Below, piece by piece: positions 26,415 to 34,985 of a stretch of DNA of 64,000 bases. Positions within the stretch are counted from its first letter, which is position 1. Each line of letters begins with the position of its first letter. Source of the DNA: Streptomyces chromofuscus (GTDB lineage: Bacteria > Actinomycetota > Actinomycetes > Streptomycetales > Streptomycetaceae); NCBI RefSeq assembly GCF_015160875.1, contig NZ_CP063374.1, positions 5,459,501 through 5,523,500 of the forward strand, given 5' to 3'. A program made the translations under genes and the position numbers. The notes under the pieces are model-generated. The model worked only from the letters and a program-made list of their open reading frames with translations, did no database searches and was not told the DNA's origin.

Positions 26415-27242
26415 TCAGCGGCGTGATCGTGTGGGGTTGGCAAGGCGCATGTGCGCCGGTGTTCGGGCCACGGGTACAGCGCTGGCCGATGACCGGGCGG
26501 TGGCGCGGGCAGCGTGAGCATGGGTGCGAGCCGCCGCAGACCGGACGGTCAGGAAGGGCAGGTGGCGCTTGGGGAGGTCGCGCGGCCTGCGGCGTACGGG
26601 GTCCGGGCGGGAGAAGGCGTCGGCGGTGGCGGTGATCAGGTGCACGGGGGTACGGCTGGTGAAGTCGGCGTACCAGCGCGGTCCGTTGACGGCCTCGACG
26701 CGGGCATACAGGGTCCAGGCGGCGGAGACCTCGCCTTCCAGTTCGGTGTGGAAGTCAGCCTCGCCGAGGTTGAGGCGGAGGTAAGCGTGGCCGTCCGGGG
26801 CGTGCTGGTAGTGGAAGAGGGAGCTGTGGTCGTCCCTCCAGCCGCGCGCGATCAGAACATCGCCAGGGCCAGCAAGGGTGTGGTGGGGACCACCGGGCCG
26901 ATGGTCACGATGGTCGTCGGGCAGGCCGCAGACGAGCGTGGTGGTGAAGGCGGAGACGATCTCGGCAGGGGTGTCACGGGTGAAATGAGCGGTCCAGTGG
27001 GGGACGGCGAGCGGCTCGCGGGCGTAGGAGATCGTCCAGCCGTCGGGAAGGTCGGCGATCTGTGCGCGCAGACAGGGGCTGGAGAACATCCGCCCGGCGG
27101 GCGTGCGTGCCTCAGCCCAGCCCGCTGCATGCAGCGGGCGGGTGACCACGGTGGGGTTGCCGGGGCCGGCCAGGTAGACGGGGCTGACCAGGAGGTCACG
27201 AGCCGAGGTGTGCGGGTCGTCGGGCGTGATGGGCTCGGGCAC
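26415..27242 (-). CDS. DUF317 protein
   Basis: The 275-residue product starts at GTG 27242 (Shine-Dalgarno AGAGGA); the longer frame to 27461 has no coding character. Two DUF317-like cores are visible: SPVYLAGPGNPTVVTRPL plus HWTAHFTRDTPAEIVSAF (about 20-115), and DVLIARGWRDDHSS plus PRWYADFTSRTPVHLITATA (about 130-210). A basic Ala/Arg/His tail follows. No catalytic residues are evident. It is a close relative of the neighbouring DUF317 genes, implying local duplication and divergence. Confidence 0.8.
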   Translation of the reverse strand: MPEPITPDDPHTSARDLLVSPVYLAGPGNPTVVTRPLHAAGWAEARTPAGRMFSSPCLRAQIADLPDGWTISYAREPLAVPHWTAHFTRDTPAEIVSAFTTTLVCGLPDDHRDHRPGGPHHTLAGPGDVLIARGWRDDHSSLFHYQHAPDGHAYLRLNLGEADFHTELEGEVSAAWTLYARVEAVNGPRWYADFTSRTPVHLITATADAFSRPDPVRRRPRDLPKRHLPFLTVRSAAARTHAHAARATARSSASAVPVARTPAHMRLANPTRSRR

Positions 27243-27640
27243 GGTGTCCTCTCGGCGGTGGGCGTGGTGGGTCTTCCGGCTGCTGCTGCCGGGTGGGCAG
27301 GGAGAGGCGGCGGGTCTTGGTGGTGGCTGATGCGTAGAGGGCCTATCCGGGTGCTCGACGACGTTCAGGATGCTTATGTGGGCGGTGAGTTGGGGGCATG
27401 CCGTGTGCCGAGAGATTCGGATGCATGTCTGCACGACTGTGGTGCTCGTTGGCGGCGGCACCGTGCCGACGACAACGACACCTTGCTGACGATCGCCTCG
27501 CCTGCCACCCCGTTGGCGGGGCGTCGCCGTCCCGCTTCGTCGGCATCCTGAACGCCGCCTTCGTCGGCTTTTTCAGTGCCGGGCGATACGCCCGGCCAGG
27601 CGGCGCGGGGAGACCAGGAGGTCCGTCGGGACGAAGCCGG
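27243..27640. other. Non-coding gap with hairpin
   Basis: Neither strand shows a gene with convincing codon bias. The gap contains two TTCGTCGGC direct repeats (near 27535 and 27560) and a tight hairpin at 27578-27596 located after the stop of the wHTH-like gene. It may hold a terminator and a new promoter for the downstream DUF317 run; no clear promoter is visible. Confidence 0.4.
27578..27596 (-). terminator. Hairpin terminator candidate
   Basis: GCCGGGCG and CGCCCGGC form a perfect 8-bp stem around a 3-nt loop, 44 nt after the stop of the minus-strand gene ending at 27641. No U-tract follows on the minus strand. Confidence 0.5.
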
Positions 27641-28501
27641 TCACCGTCTGCGTCCCGCGGCCTGCTGCGTCGCAGGGGGAGCCACGGCCGCTGCTCGGGC
27701 AGGGGCCGTGGTGGGCTTGTGCTGGGCGAGGGCGCGCTCGCCTTCGGCGGTGACGTTGATGCGCTGGCCCTGAACCAGCGACCTTGTCGCGTCGACGCGG
27801 ACCAGCCCACGCACATTCAGGGCGTTGAAGGTAGTGATGTTGAGCGTAATGCCGCCCGTGGTCGAGGCACGGAGGTTGCCTTTCCGGCCGGACATGTAGA
27901 GACGGCCCCCGCCTTGCGACAACGCAGACAGCGCGGCGTACTGGCTGCCGGTGATCCGTGGGGCTGAAGTCGCCTGGGCCTGTTCGGTGTGCTGCTTCAG
28001 GTCCCGGGTGATGCCGCCGGCGAGGTAGTAGCAGCCGGTGTGGGCCAGGTCGAGGTGGTGGGCGGCGTCCGCGAGGTGCTCCGCCATGGCGGGGACCGCC
28101 TCCGCGTGCCGCGCCGTGCGCACGGCTGCGTCATCGGCCGGCGAGCTGGGGAACGGGGCGCCCGGCGGGCCGGGGAAGGGGGCGCCCTCCAGCGGGTTGG
28201 CCTCCAGCGCGCAGGCCAAGTCGGATGCGGCGAGACTGGCGGCGGAGACGACGGAGGCGAGTAGTTCCAGAGCCGGACGGCTGCCGGGTACGGCGGTGTA
28301 CTGGCTGCCGTCGAGGGTGGCGAGGCGGAACATGGCCTGTTGGACCAGCTCGTTCGTGTCCACGATCTTCGCCGTGAGCTGCTGCCGGGCGTCGGTGCCG
28401 GGTGTCAGGGCGAGCGAGCGGATCTCGCTGTGCAAGTCCTCGAAGTCGCTGCCGAGTTGCCGCAGGCGGGTGATCTCGGCTTGCAGGTCGATCTGGCGCA
28501 T
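27641..28501 (-). CDS. Hypothetical protein with C-terminal winged-helix-like domain
   Basis: This 286-residue protein starts at ATG 28501 (MRQIDLQAEITRLRQLG). The N-terminal 60 residues form a probable coiled coil, the middle is helical and Ala-rich, and residues about 190-265 look like a winged helix: ITGSQYAALSALSQGGG, FNALNVRGLVRVDATRS, then GQRINVTAEGERALAQHK. The same C-terminal layout is in the plus-strand protein ending at 61922. It may bind DNA as an element regulator, but this is inference from a family-like pattern only. Confidence 0.7.
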   Translation of the reverse strand: MRQIDLQAEITRLRQLGSDFEDLHSEIRSLALTPGTDARQQLTAKIVDTNELVQQAMFRLATLDGSQYTAVPGSRPALELLASVVSAASLAASDLACALEANPLEGAPFPGPPGAPFPSSPADDAAVRTARHAEAVPAMAEHLADAAHHLDLAHTGCYYLAGGITRDLKQHTEQAQATSAPRITGSQYAALSALSQGGGRLYMSGRKGNLRASTTGGITLNITTFNALNVRGLVRVDATRSLVQGQRINVTAEGERALAQHKPTTAPARAAAVAPPATQQAAGRRR

Positions 28502-28532
28502 GGTGCAGTGCTCCGGGTGAGGCGGATGGTGG

Positions 28533-29129
28533 TCAGCGGCTGCGCCGCTGGACCTGTGTGGGCGGCGGTGCGGGGGCGGCACCGGGGCGAAATAGTGCCG
28601 GCGGGATGTCCTGCGTGGTCGCGATGCCGAGGTCGATGCGCACGCTGATCCCGTCGGCGTAGAGGTGGGCCTCGGCGCGGACAACGGCGCTGAGTACGTC
28701 GCGTTCACCGAGTCCGGATGGCAGTGCGTACAGCCGCTTCGCCCCCGCTGGTATGAAGCCGTGCTGGACGAGGATGGCGTCGGCCTGGCCCGTGGCCGCG
28801 GTCGCGGTGACCGCGTGATCGGTGAAGCGGACGGTCACGTCGGGCTCGCGTGACGGGGTTGCGCCGTGCTGGCGCGTGGTCCAGGCGAGGTCGACGAGGT
28901 CCAGGGTGTGGGCCATGAGCCCATAGGCCGCGACACCAGCGCGCTCGTGAGCGTCCTCGGCAGTCTCGGGCGGCAGGAGGTAGAGGGTGCGGCCCTGGTG
29001 CTCGCGGGCGGTGAACCCCGCGCCGGTCAGGATGCGGGCGGCGTTGCGGAGAGGGCGGTTGAGGACGACGAAGGTCCATCCGTCGCCGGTCGAGCCGATG
29101 AAGACGTCGTGGTGGTCGGTCAGAGCCAT
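28533..29129 (-). CDS. Hypothetical protein with duplicated GF/GY module
   Basis: This 198-residue protein has two copies of a short module. The first is RNAARILTGAGFTAREHQGR then TLYLLPPETAEDAHERAG (about 27-70). The second is ADAILVQHGFIPAGAKRLYA then LPSGLGERDVLSAVVRAEAH (about 115-165). The pattern, a helix ending in GF, an aromatic strand, LP, and an acidic helix, recurs in five other proteins of this window. There is no signal peptide. It lies directly downstream of the coupling protein gene, so a transfer-related or regulatory role is possible but unproven. Confidence 0.7.
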   Translation of the reverse strand: MALTDHHDVFIGSTGDGWTFVVLNRPLRNAARILTGAGFTAREHQGRTLYLLPPETAEDAHERAGVAAYGLMAHTLDLVDLAWTTRQHGATPSREPDVTVRFTDHAVTATAATGQADAILVQHGFIPAGAKRLYALPSGLGERDVLSAVVRAEAHLYADGISVRIDLGIATTQDIPPALFRPGAAPAPPPTQVQRRSR

Positions 29130-29189
29130 GCTGCTCCGGAGAGTTGGGGACGGTGGGCGCGATCCGAGGGTGTGGCACAGCCCAGTTAG

Positions 29190-30986
29190 TTAGGCGGCCG
29201 TGCCGAAGTCGCCCAGCTGGGGTGCGTGCTTGGTGATGGCGCGGGCGGTGATGGCCTTCGACGCGCGGGCGGAAGCGGCGGACAACTCGTCGGCGCCGGG
29301 CTCCAGGTACCAGGGGCGCAGGTCGAGCATGGCGGCGCGCATGCCGGTGGCGAAGCACAGCGCGGTGCCCTTGGGCAGGGCTCGGATCGCGTCGGCGGGC
29401 AGGATCCGCTCCTGCCGCATCGACACGGACGTCGACTTGCCGGACTCGGAGTGGGAGGTGGAGGTGGTCTCGACGTCGTGGTCGCCGATCAGCCGGGAGA
29501 GCTTGTCGGCGAAGTCCGGGTCGTCGATGCCGGAGCCGATGACCTTCACGGTCGAGGCGGACCACATGGCGTCCATGCCGGCGTCCCCCCAGACCTTCTG
29601 GCCCTGGCGGTATGACTGGAGGATGGTGATCGGGATGATCCCGCGGCTGCCGAGGTGGGAGTACAGGTCCGGCAAGTCGCTGATCTTGCAGACGTTGGCG
29701 GCCTCGTCGAGGATCGCCAGCATCGGCGGATCGAGCCGCCCGCCGGCGCGTTCGGCCTGGGCGGTCGCGGCCCGCATGACCGAGTCCGCGCACGCCGCGA
29801 TCAGCGCACTGGCGCCGCCACCGCCGTCCTTCGACAGCAGGTACAGCGTGTCGGTGGACGTGACGAACTCGGACGGCCGGAACGCGGGGACGTCCTTCTG
29901 CGGGGTGACCCAGGCGGCGATCTCGCTGTTGAGGAGGGCGGCGGCGTACTGGCGGGCCGTCTCGTAGATGCCGTCCCTCGTCTCAGGCGGCCCCTCCACG
30001 GTGCCCTTCAACTGTGCGGCGACGGCGGCGAACCCGTGGTCACGGAGGATGTCGAGCGGGGTGCGGTCGGCGGGGAACGCGAGCCACTGCATCACGTCGG
30101 TGATCGGCCGATCATCCAGAGCTGCGGCGAGAAACAGTTGACTCAGGATGTTGCTGCCGGCCTTGGACCAGAAGTCTCCCTGTTGGGAGGCATCGACGGA
30201 GGCGGCGAGGAAGTGTCCGGCCAGCCGGCCTGCTCCGTCGAGGGTCTTGGCGTCGGCGAGTGGGTTCCACCACATTTCTCGTGTGGAATGGGCGATCTGC
30301 TGCGGGTCCATCGACCACGTCCGCCCGACCTGGCCGCGCGCGTCGATGGTGGCCGTGTACGCGTCGCCCGCGGCCTTGTTGGAGGTGAGCAGGACCGGGC
30401 CGGGCGCATTCAGGATGGAGGGGATCGCCAGACTGGTGGTCTTGCCGGAGCGCGGCGCCATGATCGCAACGGCGACGTCCTCGTACCCCATGCGGACCTC
30501 GTGGCGGCTGCCCTGAAGGTTGCCCAGCAGGATGCCGGTGTCCTTGGCGTCGATGTGCTTGGCGTCCTTCAGGCTCGGGCGCAGGGAGCGGGCCTTGGCG
30601 GTGATGGCCTTGGACATCAGGGGCTCGATGTCCCCTTGCTTGGCCATCCCGGCGACGCGCTTCTTGCGCCCGCTGCTGCCGCCCTTGTGCCGCATGAAGA
30701 GCACGGCGGCAGTGATGCCGAGAGCGATCAGCACGGCGCCGGGAACGATGCGCGTGCCGATCAGGAGGGACGTTTCGCCCAGGCCGGGCCACAGCTGGTC
30801 GGGATGCAGCAGAGCCTGAACGGGCTGGTAGGGGGCGCTGGGGCCGGAGGCGGTGGCCCAGGCGGTGAGGTTGCCGCCGAGCCAGGCGAGGTTGGACAGG
30901 GGAACGGCGACGGCGAGGGCGCCGAACAGGACGCGGAAGGCCATGTCGTAGCCGTCGGTGTTCGAGCTGGAGGAGGGCTGGGGCAC
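29190..30986 (-). CDS. VirD4/TraG-type conjugative coupling protein
   Basis: This 598-residue protein has two N-terminal membrane segments (about 15-40 and 80-105), then a cytoplasmic VirD4/TraG ATPase: Walker A AIMAPRSGKTTSLAIPS (about 170) and Walker B LAILDEAANVCKISDLPD (about 420), with ILQSYRQGQKVWG and a C-terminal GTALCFATGMRAAMLDLRPW segment. It should bring the transfer substrate to the type IV channel at the membrane. The rest of the transfer apparatus is 20 kb away (50.8-58.7 kb), separated by the DUF317 cluster and a CATRA cargo. Confidence 0.92.
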   Translation of the reverse strand: MPQPSSSSNTDGYDMAFRVLFGALAVAVPLSNLAWLGGNLTAWATASGPSAPYQPVQALLHPDQLWPGLGETSLLIGTRIVPGAVLIALGITAAVLFMRHKGGSSGRKKRVAGMAKQGDIEPLMSKAITAKARSLRPSLKDAKHIDAKDTGILLGNLQGSRHEVRMGYEDVAVAIMAPRSGKTTSLAIPSILNAPGPVLLTSNKAAGDAYTATIDARGQVGRTWSMDPQQIAHSTREMWWNPLADAKTLDGAGRLAGHFLAASVDASQQGDFWSKAGSNILSQLFLAAALDDRPITDVMQWLAFPADRTPLDILRDHGFAAVAAQLKGTVEGPPETRDGIYETARQYAAALLNSEIAAWVTPQKDVPAFRPSEFVTSTDTLYLLSKDGGGGASALIAACADSVMRAATAQAERAGGRLDPPMLAILDEAANVCKISDLPDLYSHLGSRGIIPITILQSYRQGQKVWGDAGMDAMWSASTVKVIGSGIDDPDFADKLSRLIGDHDVETTSTSHSESGKSTSVSMRQERILPADAIRALPKGTALCFATGMRAAMLDLRPWYLEPGADELSAASARASKAITARAITKHAPQLGDFGTAA

Positions 30987-31021
30987 GAGGGCGGTTCCAG
31001 GAGGTGCGGGGGCGGGGTGGT

Positions 31022-31050
31022 GAGCCGGGCGGTGGTGGTCCGCCCGGCTC
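31022..31050 (-). terminator. Hairpin terminator candidate
   Basis: GAGCCGGGCGG and CCGCCCGGCTC form a perfect 11-bp stem with a 7-nt loop, just after the stop at 31053 and 36 nt before the coupling-protein start. It may end or attenuate the DUF317 transcript, so the coupling protein may be expressed at a different level. Confidence 0.6.
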
Positions 31051-31052
31051 TG

Positions 31053-31889
31053 TCAGCGGCTCCGGACTGTGGCGGGGGAAGAGGTGGCAGGGGCCGGGCC
31101 GTTGCGCGTCGGCAGCGCGGCGCTGCGCCGGGCCTTGCGGGCGGCGGCGCGGACGGCCTTGAGGCGTGCTTCGCGGGCGGCGGCGAGCTGTTTGCCCTGC
31201 GGTCCGCGCTGGTGCTGGGTGACGAGGTGGGAGTGCGGGACGTCGTACATGCCGCGCTGCACGGGCTCGTCGCTGCCCAGGGCGGCGGTGAACGCGGCGA
31301 TCAGATGCCGGGGCATGGCGTCGTCGAGGGAGGCGCGCCACAGCCGGTCGCGACCGCCGAGTCCGCCAGTGAGGGTGGCTTCCGCGGTCCAGAAGAAGCG
31401 CTCACTGGGTGAGACGGTCCAGCGGCGCAGGCTCAGGATGCCGTCCGGATGCGTGGCGGTCTCGTTGCCGTGCTCGTCGCGCTCGTAGGTCCAGCCCGCC
31501 GAGGTGAGGGCCGACCAGACGTCCGGCGTGGTCTCGGGCGCGGGCTGGAGCAGGGCGTCGGTGAGCGAGGCGAGGATCTCGACGGGGGTGTTGCCGCCGA
31601 ACTCCGTGTACCAGCGCCCTTCGTCGGATTCGCTGCGGATGCGCCACCAGGCTGCGTACGGCTCCGGTTGGGGTTCCAGGACCAGGGTGTGCCGGTAGTC
31701 GGGGCTGACCAGCGCGACGTGGGGATAGTCGGGGTCGGAGTGGTTCTTCCACCCGGCGGCGCGCAGTGCTTGGGTGATGTGTCGGGGATCGCCCCGTCCG
31801 GCGAGGTGCCGGGGGCGGGTCTCGAACCAGATGGTGCGCCGAGGATCCTGTGCGCGGGTGGGGATGTATGGGGTTCCCATGCCGGTCAC
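31053..31889 (-). CDS. DUF317 protein
   Basis: The 278-residue protein starts at GTG 31889, overlapping the stop of the small partner gene (GTGA); the longer frame is a shadow. The N-terminal repeat contains FETRPRHLAGRGDPRHIT, AALRAAGWKNHS-like sequence and YTEFGGNTPVEILASLTDAL. The second contains LTSAGWTYERDEHGNET and FFWTAEATLTGG, LWRASLDDAMPRHLIAAFTA. VQRGMYDVPHS is shared with the frameshifted paralogue at 33 kb. A basic tail follows. Function unknown. Confidence 0.82.
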   Translation of the reverse strand: MTGMGTPYIPTRAQDPRRTIWFETRPRHLAGRGDPRHITQALRAAGWKNHSDPDYPHVALVSPDYRHTLVLEPQPEPYAAWWRIRSESDEGRWYTEFGGNTPVEILASLTDALLQPAPETTPDVWSALTSAGWTYERDEHGNETATHPDGILSLRRWTVSPSERFFWTAEATLTGGLGGRDRLWRASLDDAMPRHLIAAFTAALGSDEPVQRGMYDVPHSHLVTQHQRGPQGKQLAAAREARLKAVRAAARKARRSAALPTRNGPAPATSSPATVRSR

Positions 31890-32266
31890 GGCATGAGCCG
31901 CCGGGGCGTCCGGTGGGGCGCTGCCGCGTACGGGTCGTAGTCCAGGCTGTCCAGGTAGGGGATGTCCCAGTCCAGCACATGCCAGGCCCTGAACTCCTGC
32001 GACGCCGCCGCCAGGGTGCGCAGGATGCGCTTCGTCTCGTCCGTCCAGGGAACCGCAACCTGCCCGGAGACCAGGCGGGCGGTCGCCCACAGGACCTCCG
32101 ACAGGAGCACGGGAGCACCGTTGTCGTCGTCGAACAGCGGTTCAAGTAGGACTTGGGCGTCATCCACGGGTGGGTTGGCGCGTAGGAACGCGACGAGCCG
32201 GGCGAGGGTGTGAGTCGCCTGCTCGATCTCCTTGACGGTGGGAGCTGGCAGGGTGGTTGAAGACAT
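31886..32266 (-). CDS. Small DUF317-coupled partner protein
   Basis: The 126-residue helical protein (ATG 32266) resembles the product at 33794-34150: LARLVAFLRANPPVDDA matches LSRLTEYLRDTPDPGEA, and LLEPLFDDDNGAP matches LVEPLLDEYAGIP. Its C-terminal part, TKRILRTLAAASQEFRAWHV then LDWDIPYLDS, is echoed by the 48-residue product just upstream. Each such small gene overlaps a DUF317 gene by GTGA, suggesting the pair acts together. No known family. Confidence 0.78.
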   Translation of the reverse strand: MSSTTLPAPTVKEIEQATHTLARLVAFLRANPPVDDAQVLLEPLFDDDNGAPVLLSEVLWATARLVSGQVAVPWTDETKRILRTLAAASQEFRAWHVLDWDIPYLDSLDYDPYAAAPHRTPRRLMP

Positions 32267-32287
32267 GGAGATCCTTCGAAGAGTGGT

Positions 32288-32434
32288 TCAGCGTCCGGAC
32301 GGCTGCTCGGGGATGGAGCACGGCTGGGCGTTCAGGCGCTGGACGTCCCAGTGGAGGACGTGCCAGTCCGCGATCTCCGGGGCGGCCTCCCGGAGTCCGT
32401 CGACGATCTGGCGGGTCTCGGGGGTCTTGGGCAC
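32288..32434 (-). CDS. 48-aa partner-protein fragment or mini-protein
   Basis: The GTG at 32434 is preceded by GGAGG (spacing 5), which overlaps the stop of the preceding gene. The product contains TRQIVDGLREAAPEIADWHV then LHWDVQRLN, similar to the C-terminal third of the 126-residue partner protein next to it. It is either a genuine mini-protein or the reduced remainder of a duplicated partner gene. The excellent Shine-Dalgarno favours translation. Confidence 0.55.
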   Translation of the reverse strand: MPKTPETRQIVDGLREAAPEIADWHVLHWDVQRLNAQPCSIPEQPSGR

Positions 32435-32436
32435 GG

Positions 32437-33015
32437 TCACCTCCGCACTGGGTTGGTTCGGCCGGTGGAGGGGGCTGCGGTCGCGGTCGGCGGCGGGGCC
32501 AGGGTTGAGGGGGCGTGCCGGGCGGCGGTGTGGATGTCGTGGACGGCGTGGCCGTGGGTGGCCCAGTCGTCGAGGTAGCTCCAGGCTTCGGCGTGGTACT
32601 CGGCGAGCGCGTCGTCGAACGCCGGGGTGCCGGGCCGGGCGTCGGCGGGGAGGCTGTCGCGGGTCTGCAGCCACTGGTCGTGCAGAGCAACGAGCCGGTC
32701 GAGAGCGTCGCGCAGGGTGCCGAGCTGCCAGACCCAGCGGTTCTGCACTGCGCGGGCAGGGAGCACGGCGAGCTGTGTCTCGGCCGTGGCGAGGAGATGG
32801 TGCGCTCCCGCATGGACGGTCTCGAATGCCTTGGCGGTGTCGGCGTCGCGCTGGCTGGCGCGCAGGCCGTAGGCGTGGTCGTCGTACGGCCAGCCGTCGA
32901 GATCGGTGTTCTCGTCGGAGTACGCGTCCCAGGCGTCGAGGATCTTCTTGCTCTCGCGCAGGTAGCGGCGGAGCTGCTTGAGCAGAGCGCGGTGGGAGTC
33001 GGGGGGTGTGGGAAT
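32437..33015 (-). CDS. Hypothetical helical protein with apparent ATT start
   Basis: The 192-residue product contains ALLKQLRRYLRESKKILDAW (about 8-27), YDDHAYGLRASQRDADTAKA, then AVQNRWVWQLGTLRDALDRL and PAFDDALAEYHAEAWSYLDD. Codon use is strong from the first codons after an in-frame TGA at 33026, yet no ATG, GTG or TTG occurs before the middle of the protein (GTG at about 32766). An ATT at 33015 sits 6 nt after AGGAAG. I therefore propose ATT initiation; the shorter 109-residue form from 32766 is the alternative. No family recognised. Confidence 0.65.
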   Translation of the reverse strand: MPTPPDSHRALLKQLRRYLRESKKILDAWDAYSDENTDLDGWPYDDHAYGLRASQRDADTAKAFETVHAGAHHLLATAETQLAVLPARAVQNRWVWQLGTLRDALDRLVALHDQWLQTRDSLPADARPGTPAFDDALAEYHAEAWSYLDDWATHGHAVHDIHTAARHAPSTLAPPPTATAAPSTGRTNPVRR

Positions 33016-33025
33016 GGCGGCTTCC

Positions 33026-33797
33026 TCAGGTCAGCGCCGGACGGGGGCGGTCGCGGTCGTCGGTGGTGATGCCGGGGCTGTGGTGGTGGCCGGCCGCTGA
33101 CGGCGGCGAGCGGCGCGTGCCCGTGCGCGCAGGGCGTCGAAGTCGGGTGGTGTGCGCGGCGACCACCTGCTGCGGGGTGAGCGGGCTCGGCTCCTGCACG
33201 GCGCTGTAGTGGGCGGTGCGGTCATACATGCCGCGCTGGAGCGGGCCGGTGTCGGTGAGCGCGGTGACGAACGCGGTCACCAGGCGGGAGGGGGTACGGC
33301 TGTCGAACCAGGCATGCCAGATCCGGGGGCCCACGGGATGGCCGTGGCCGTGCTCGCGGGTCTCGATGTGCCAGGACGGTGTGTCGCGGTGGTCGAGGAG
33401 GCGCAGTTCGATATGGCACATGGCGTCCGGCGAGTGCGCCTTGCCCGGTGCGTCGAGCAGCCAGAGGGCCGAGGACACCGCCTGCCAGGATCTCGGCGGG
33501 GACGAGTTCGCCGAACTCGGCGTACCAGCCGGGTTCGGTGTCGGTGACCTCGGCCTGCAGCCGCCACCAGGCGGAGGTGGCGGACTGCGGGTCGAACTGC
33601 AGGCGGTGACGATGGTCGGGGCTGCGCAGGACGATCTCTGGGCTCAGAGGGTCGGACGTGCGGCTCCATCCGACCGCGACCAGGCCGTGGGTGACGTGGC
33701 GGGCGTCGCCGGGCCCGGCGAGGTGGCGGGGACTGGTGTCGAACGGGATCCGCCAGGCGTGCTTGTCGGCGAACTCGGCGAGCTGACGCTCGGTCAC
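33026..33797 (-). pseudogene. DUF317 gene with internal frameshift
   Basis: The gene starts at GTG 33797, overlapping the partner-gene stop (GTGA), and reads DUF317 sequence (FDTSPRHLAGPGDARHVTHG; GWYAEFGELVPAEILA) to about 33483. The continuation, VSSALWLLDAPGKAH then IWHAWFDSRTPSRLVTAFVT and LQRGMYDRTAHYS, is in a different frame. Removing one G from the GGCAGGCGG run rejoins the two halves exactly where paralogues continue. Either the gene is inactivated, or this is a base-calling error or a frameshift site. The downstream half has a possible internal GTG start. Confidence 0.75.
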
Positions 33798-34150
33798 CGG
33801 CACCAGCAGTACTCCGGCGTGTTCGGGGAAGCGCTCGTGAGTAGGGCGCGCAGGTTGTCCAGGGCGTAGTGGAGGGTGTGCTGGTCGGTCTGCTCCCACG
33901 CGGCCGTGCGCAGCTTCGCGACCAGCACGTGCAGGTCGGGGGTGCGCGGGGTGTCCGGGTGGTCGAGCACGGTGCGGGCGAGGGCCCGCAGGGTGTCACC
34001 GAGTTGGATGGGGATGCCGGCGTACTCGTCGAGCAGCGGCTCGACCAGGGCGAGCGCCTCGCCGGGGTCGGGGGTGTCGCGCAGGTATTCGGTGAGCCGG
34101 GACAGGGTTTCGGTGGCGGTGTGGACGTCGTCCGGGGTCAGTGCGGGCAC
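33794..34150 (-). CDS. Small DUF317-coupled partner protein
   Basis: The 118-residue helical protein (ATG 34150) contains TATETLSRLTEYLRDTPDPG then LVEPLLDEYAGIPIQLGDT and LRALARTVLDHPD. It resembles the 126-residue protein ending at 31886, and both overlap a downstream DUF317 start by GTGA. No signal peptide or membrane segment. Proposed as a cofactor of the following DUF317 protein; function unknown. Confidence 0.75.
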   Translation of the reverse strand: MPALTPDDVHTATETLSRLTEYLRDTPDPGEALALVEPLLDEYAGIPIQLGDTLRALARTVLDHPDTPRTPDLHVLVAKLRTAAWEQTDQHTLHYALDNLRALLTSASPNTPEYCWCR

Positions 34151-34178
34151 GGGGCTCCTTGGGAACGGTTCGGACCGG

Positions 34179-34985
34179 TCAGCGGCGGGTGCGGGTGCGG
34201 GCGTGGTTGGTGGTGGCGTGGGGGCGGGCCGTGGTGCGGGGCCGGTTGGCAGTCCAGTTGCGGGCCCAGGTGGCGGCGCGGGCGGCTTGCACGCGGGCCT
34301 GCTGCCAGGCGCTGAGCTGGGAGGGGAGGACGGAGACGGAGGTGGTGCGGATCTGACTGCCGTGCGGGACGCGTCCCCGCGGACGCATCACGGGTTCGGG
34401 GCTGGCGAGCGCGGTGGAGAAGGCTTGGACGAGGTGCATGGGGGTGGAGGCGGTGAAGGTCGCGGTCCAGCCGTTGCCCTGCTGGTCGTGTGCTCCGGAC
34501 CACCACATGGCGTGGCCGGACTGGTCCTCGTAGAACTGCATCCACGCCGTCCCGTCGGGACTGACTGCGGCGAATTGCTTGGCATCGCGCGTGGTGTTCC
34601 AGCGCTGTTCCTGGAGCGGGGCCCAGACGTTGGGGGCGTGCGCGGAGAGGGGGCGGGTGAGGGTGTCGGTGAGCCCGGCGACGATCTCCACCGGCGTCTG
34701 CCGGCCCAGGGTCACGGTCCATTCGCCCTGGCTGTGGGTGGCCTTGCCGTGGATCGTCCAACCGCCCGGCAGGACATGGGGGTTGTATCCGATCCGGATG
34801 GTGCGGTCGGGGCTGTCGAGGACGAGCGGGCCGCCGGGCTTGGACTTGTCCCGCCATCCGCAGGCGCGCAGGAACTCGGAGACGTGCCGGAGGTCGCCGC
34901 CGCCGGCGAGGGCACGGGGCTCAACGAGGTAGTGCTGCTCTGCCTGCTCGCCCGGCCCCCAGCCCTGCCACTGCTTTCTCCTCAC
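34179..34985 (-). CDS. DUF317 protein
   Basis: The 268-residue protein starts at GTG 34985, overlapping its partner gene (GTGA). Repeat one: YLVEPRALAGGGDLRHVSEF, DRTIRIGYNPHVLPGGWTI and TLGRQTPVEIVAGLTDTL (about 18-115). Repeat two: PLQEQRWNTTRDAKQFA, HAMWWSGAHDQQGNGW and TATFTASTPMHLVQAFSTA (about 130-205). A basic tail (SAWQQARVQAARAATWAR) follows. Same architecture as the other DUF317 proteins; no known activity. Confidence 0.82.
   Translation of the reverse strand: MRRKQWQGWGPGEQAEQHYLVEPRALAGGGDLRHVSEFLRACGWRDKSKPGGPLVLDSPDRTIRIGYNPHVLPGGWTIHGKATHSQGEWTVTLGRQTPVEIVAGLTDTLTRPLSAHAPNVWAPLQEQRWNTTRDAKQFAAVSPDGTAWMQFYEDQSGHAMWWSGAHDQQGNGWTATFTASTPMHLVQAFSTALASPEPVMRPRGRVPHGSQIRTTSVSVLPSQLSAWQQARVQAARAATWARNWTANRPRTTARPHATTNHARTRTRR

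Noticed and set aside
29655..31412. Long plus-strand frame opposite the coupling protein
   Set aside because: It lies antisense to a clear VirD4/TraG gene and has Gly/Arg/Val-rich composition with no domain.
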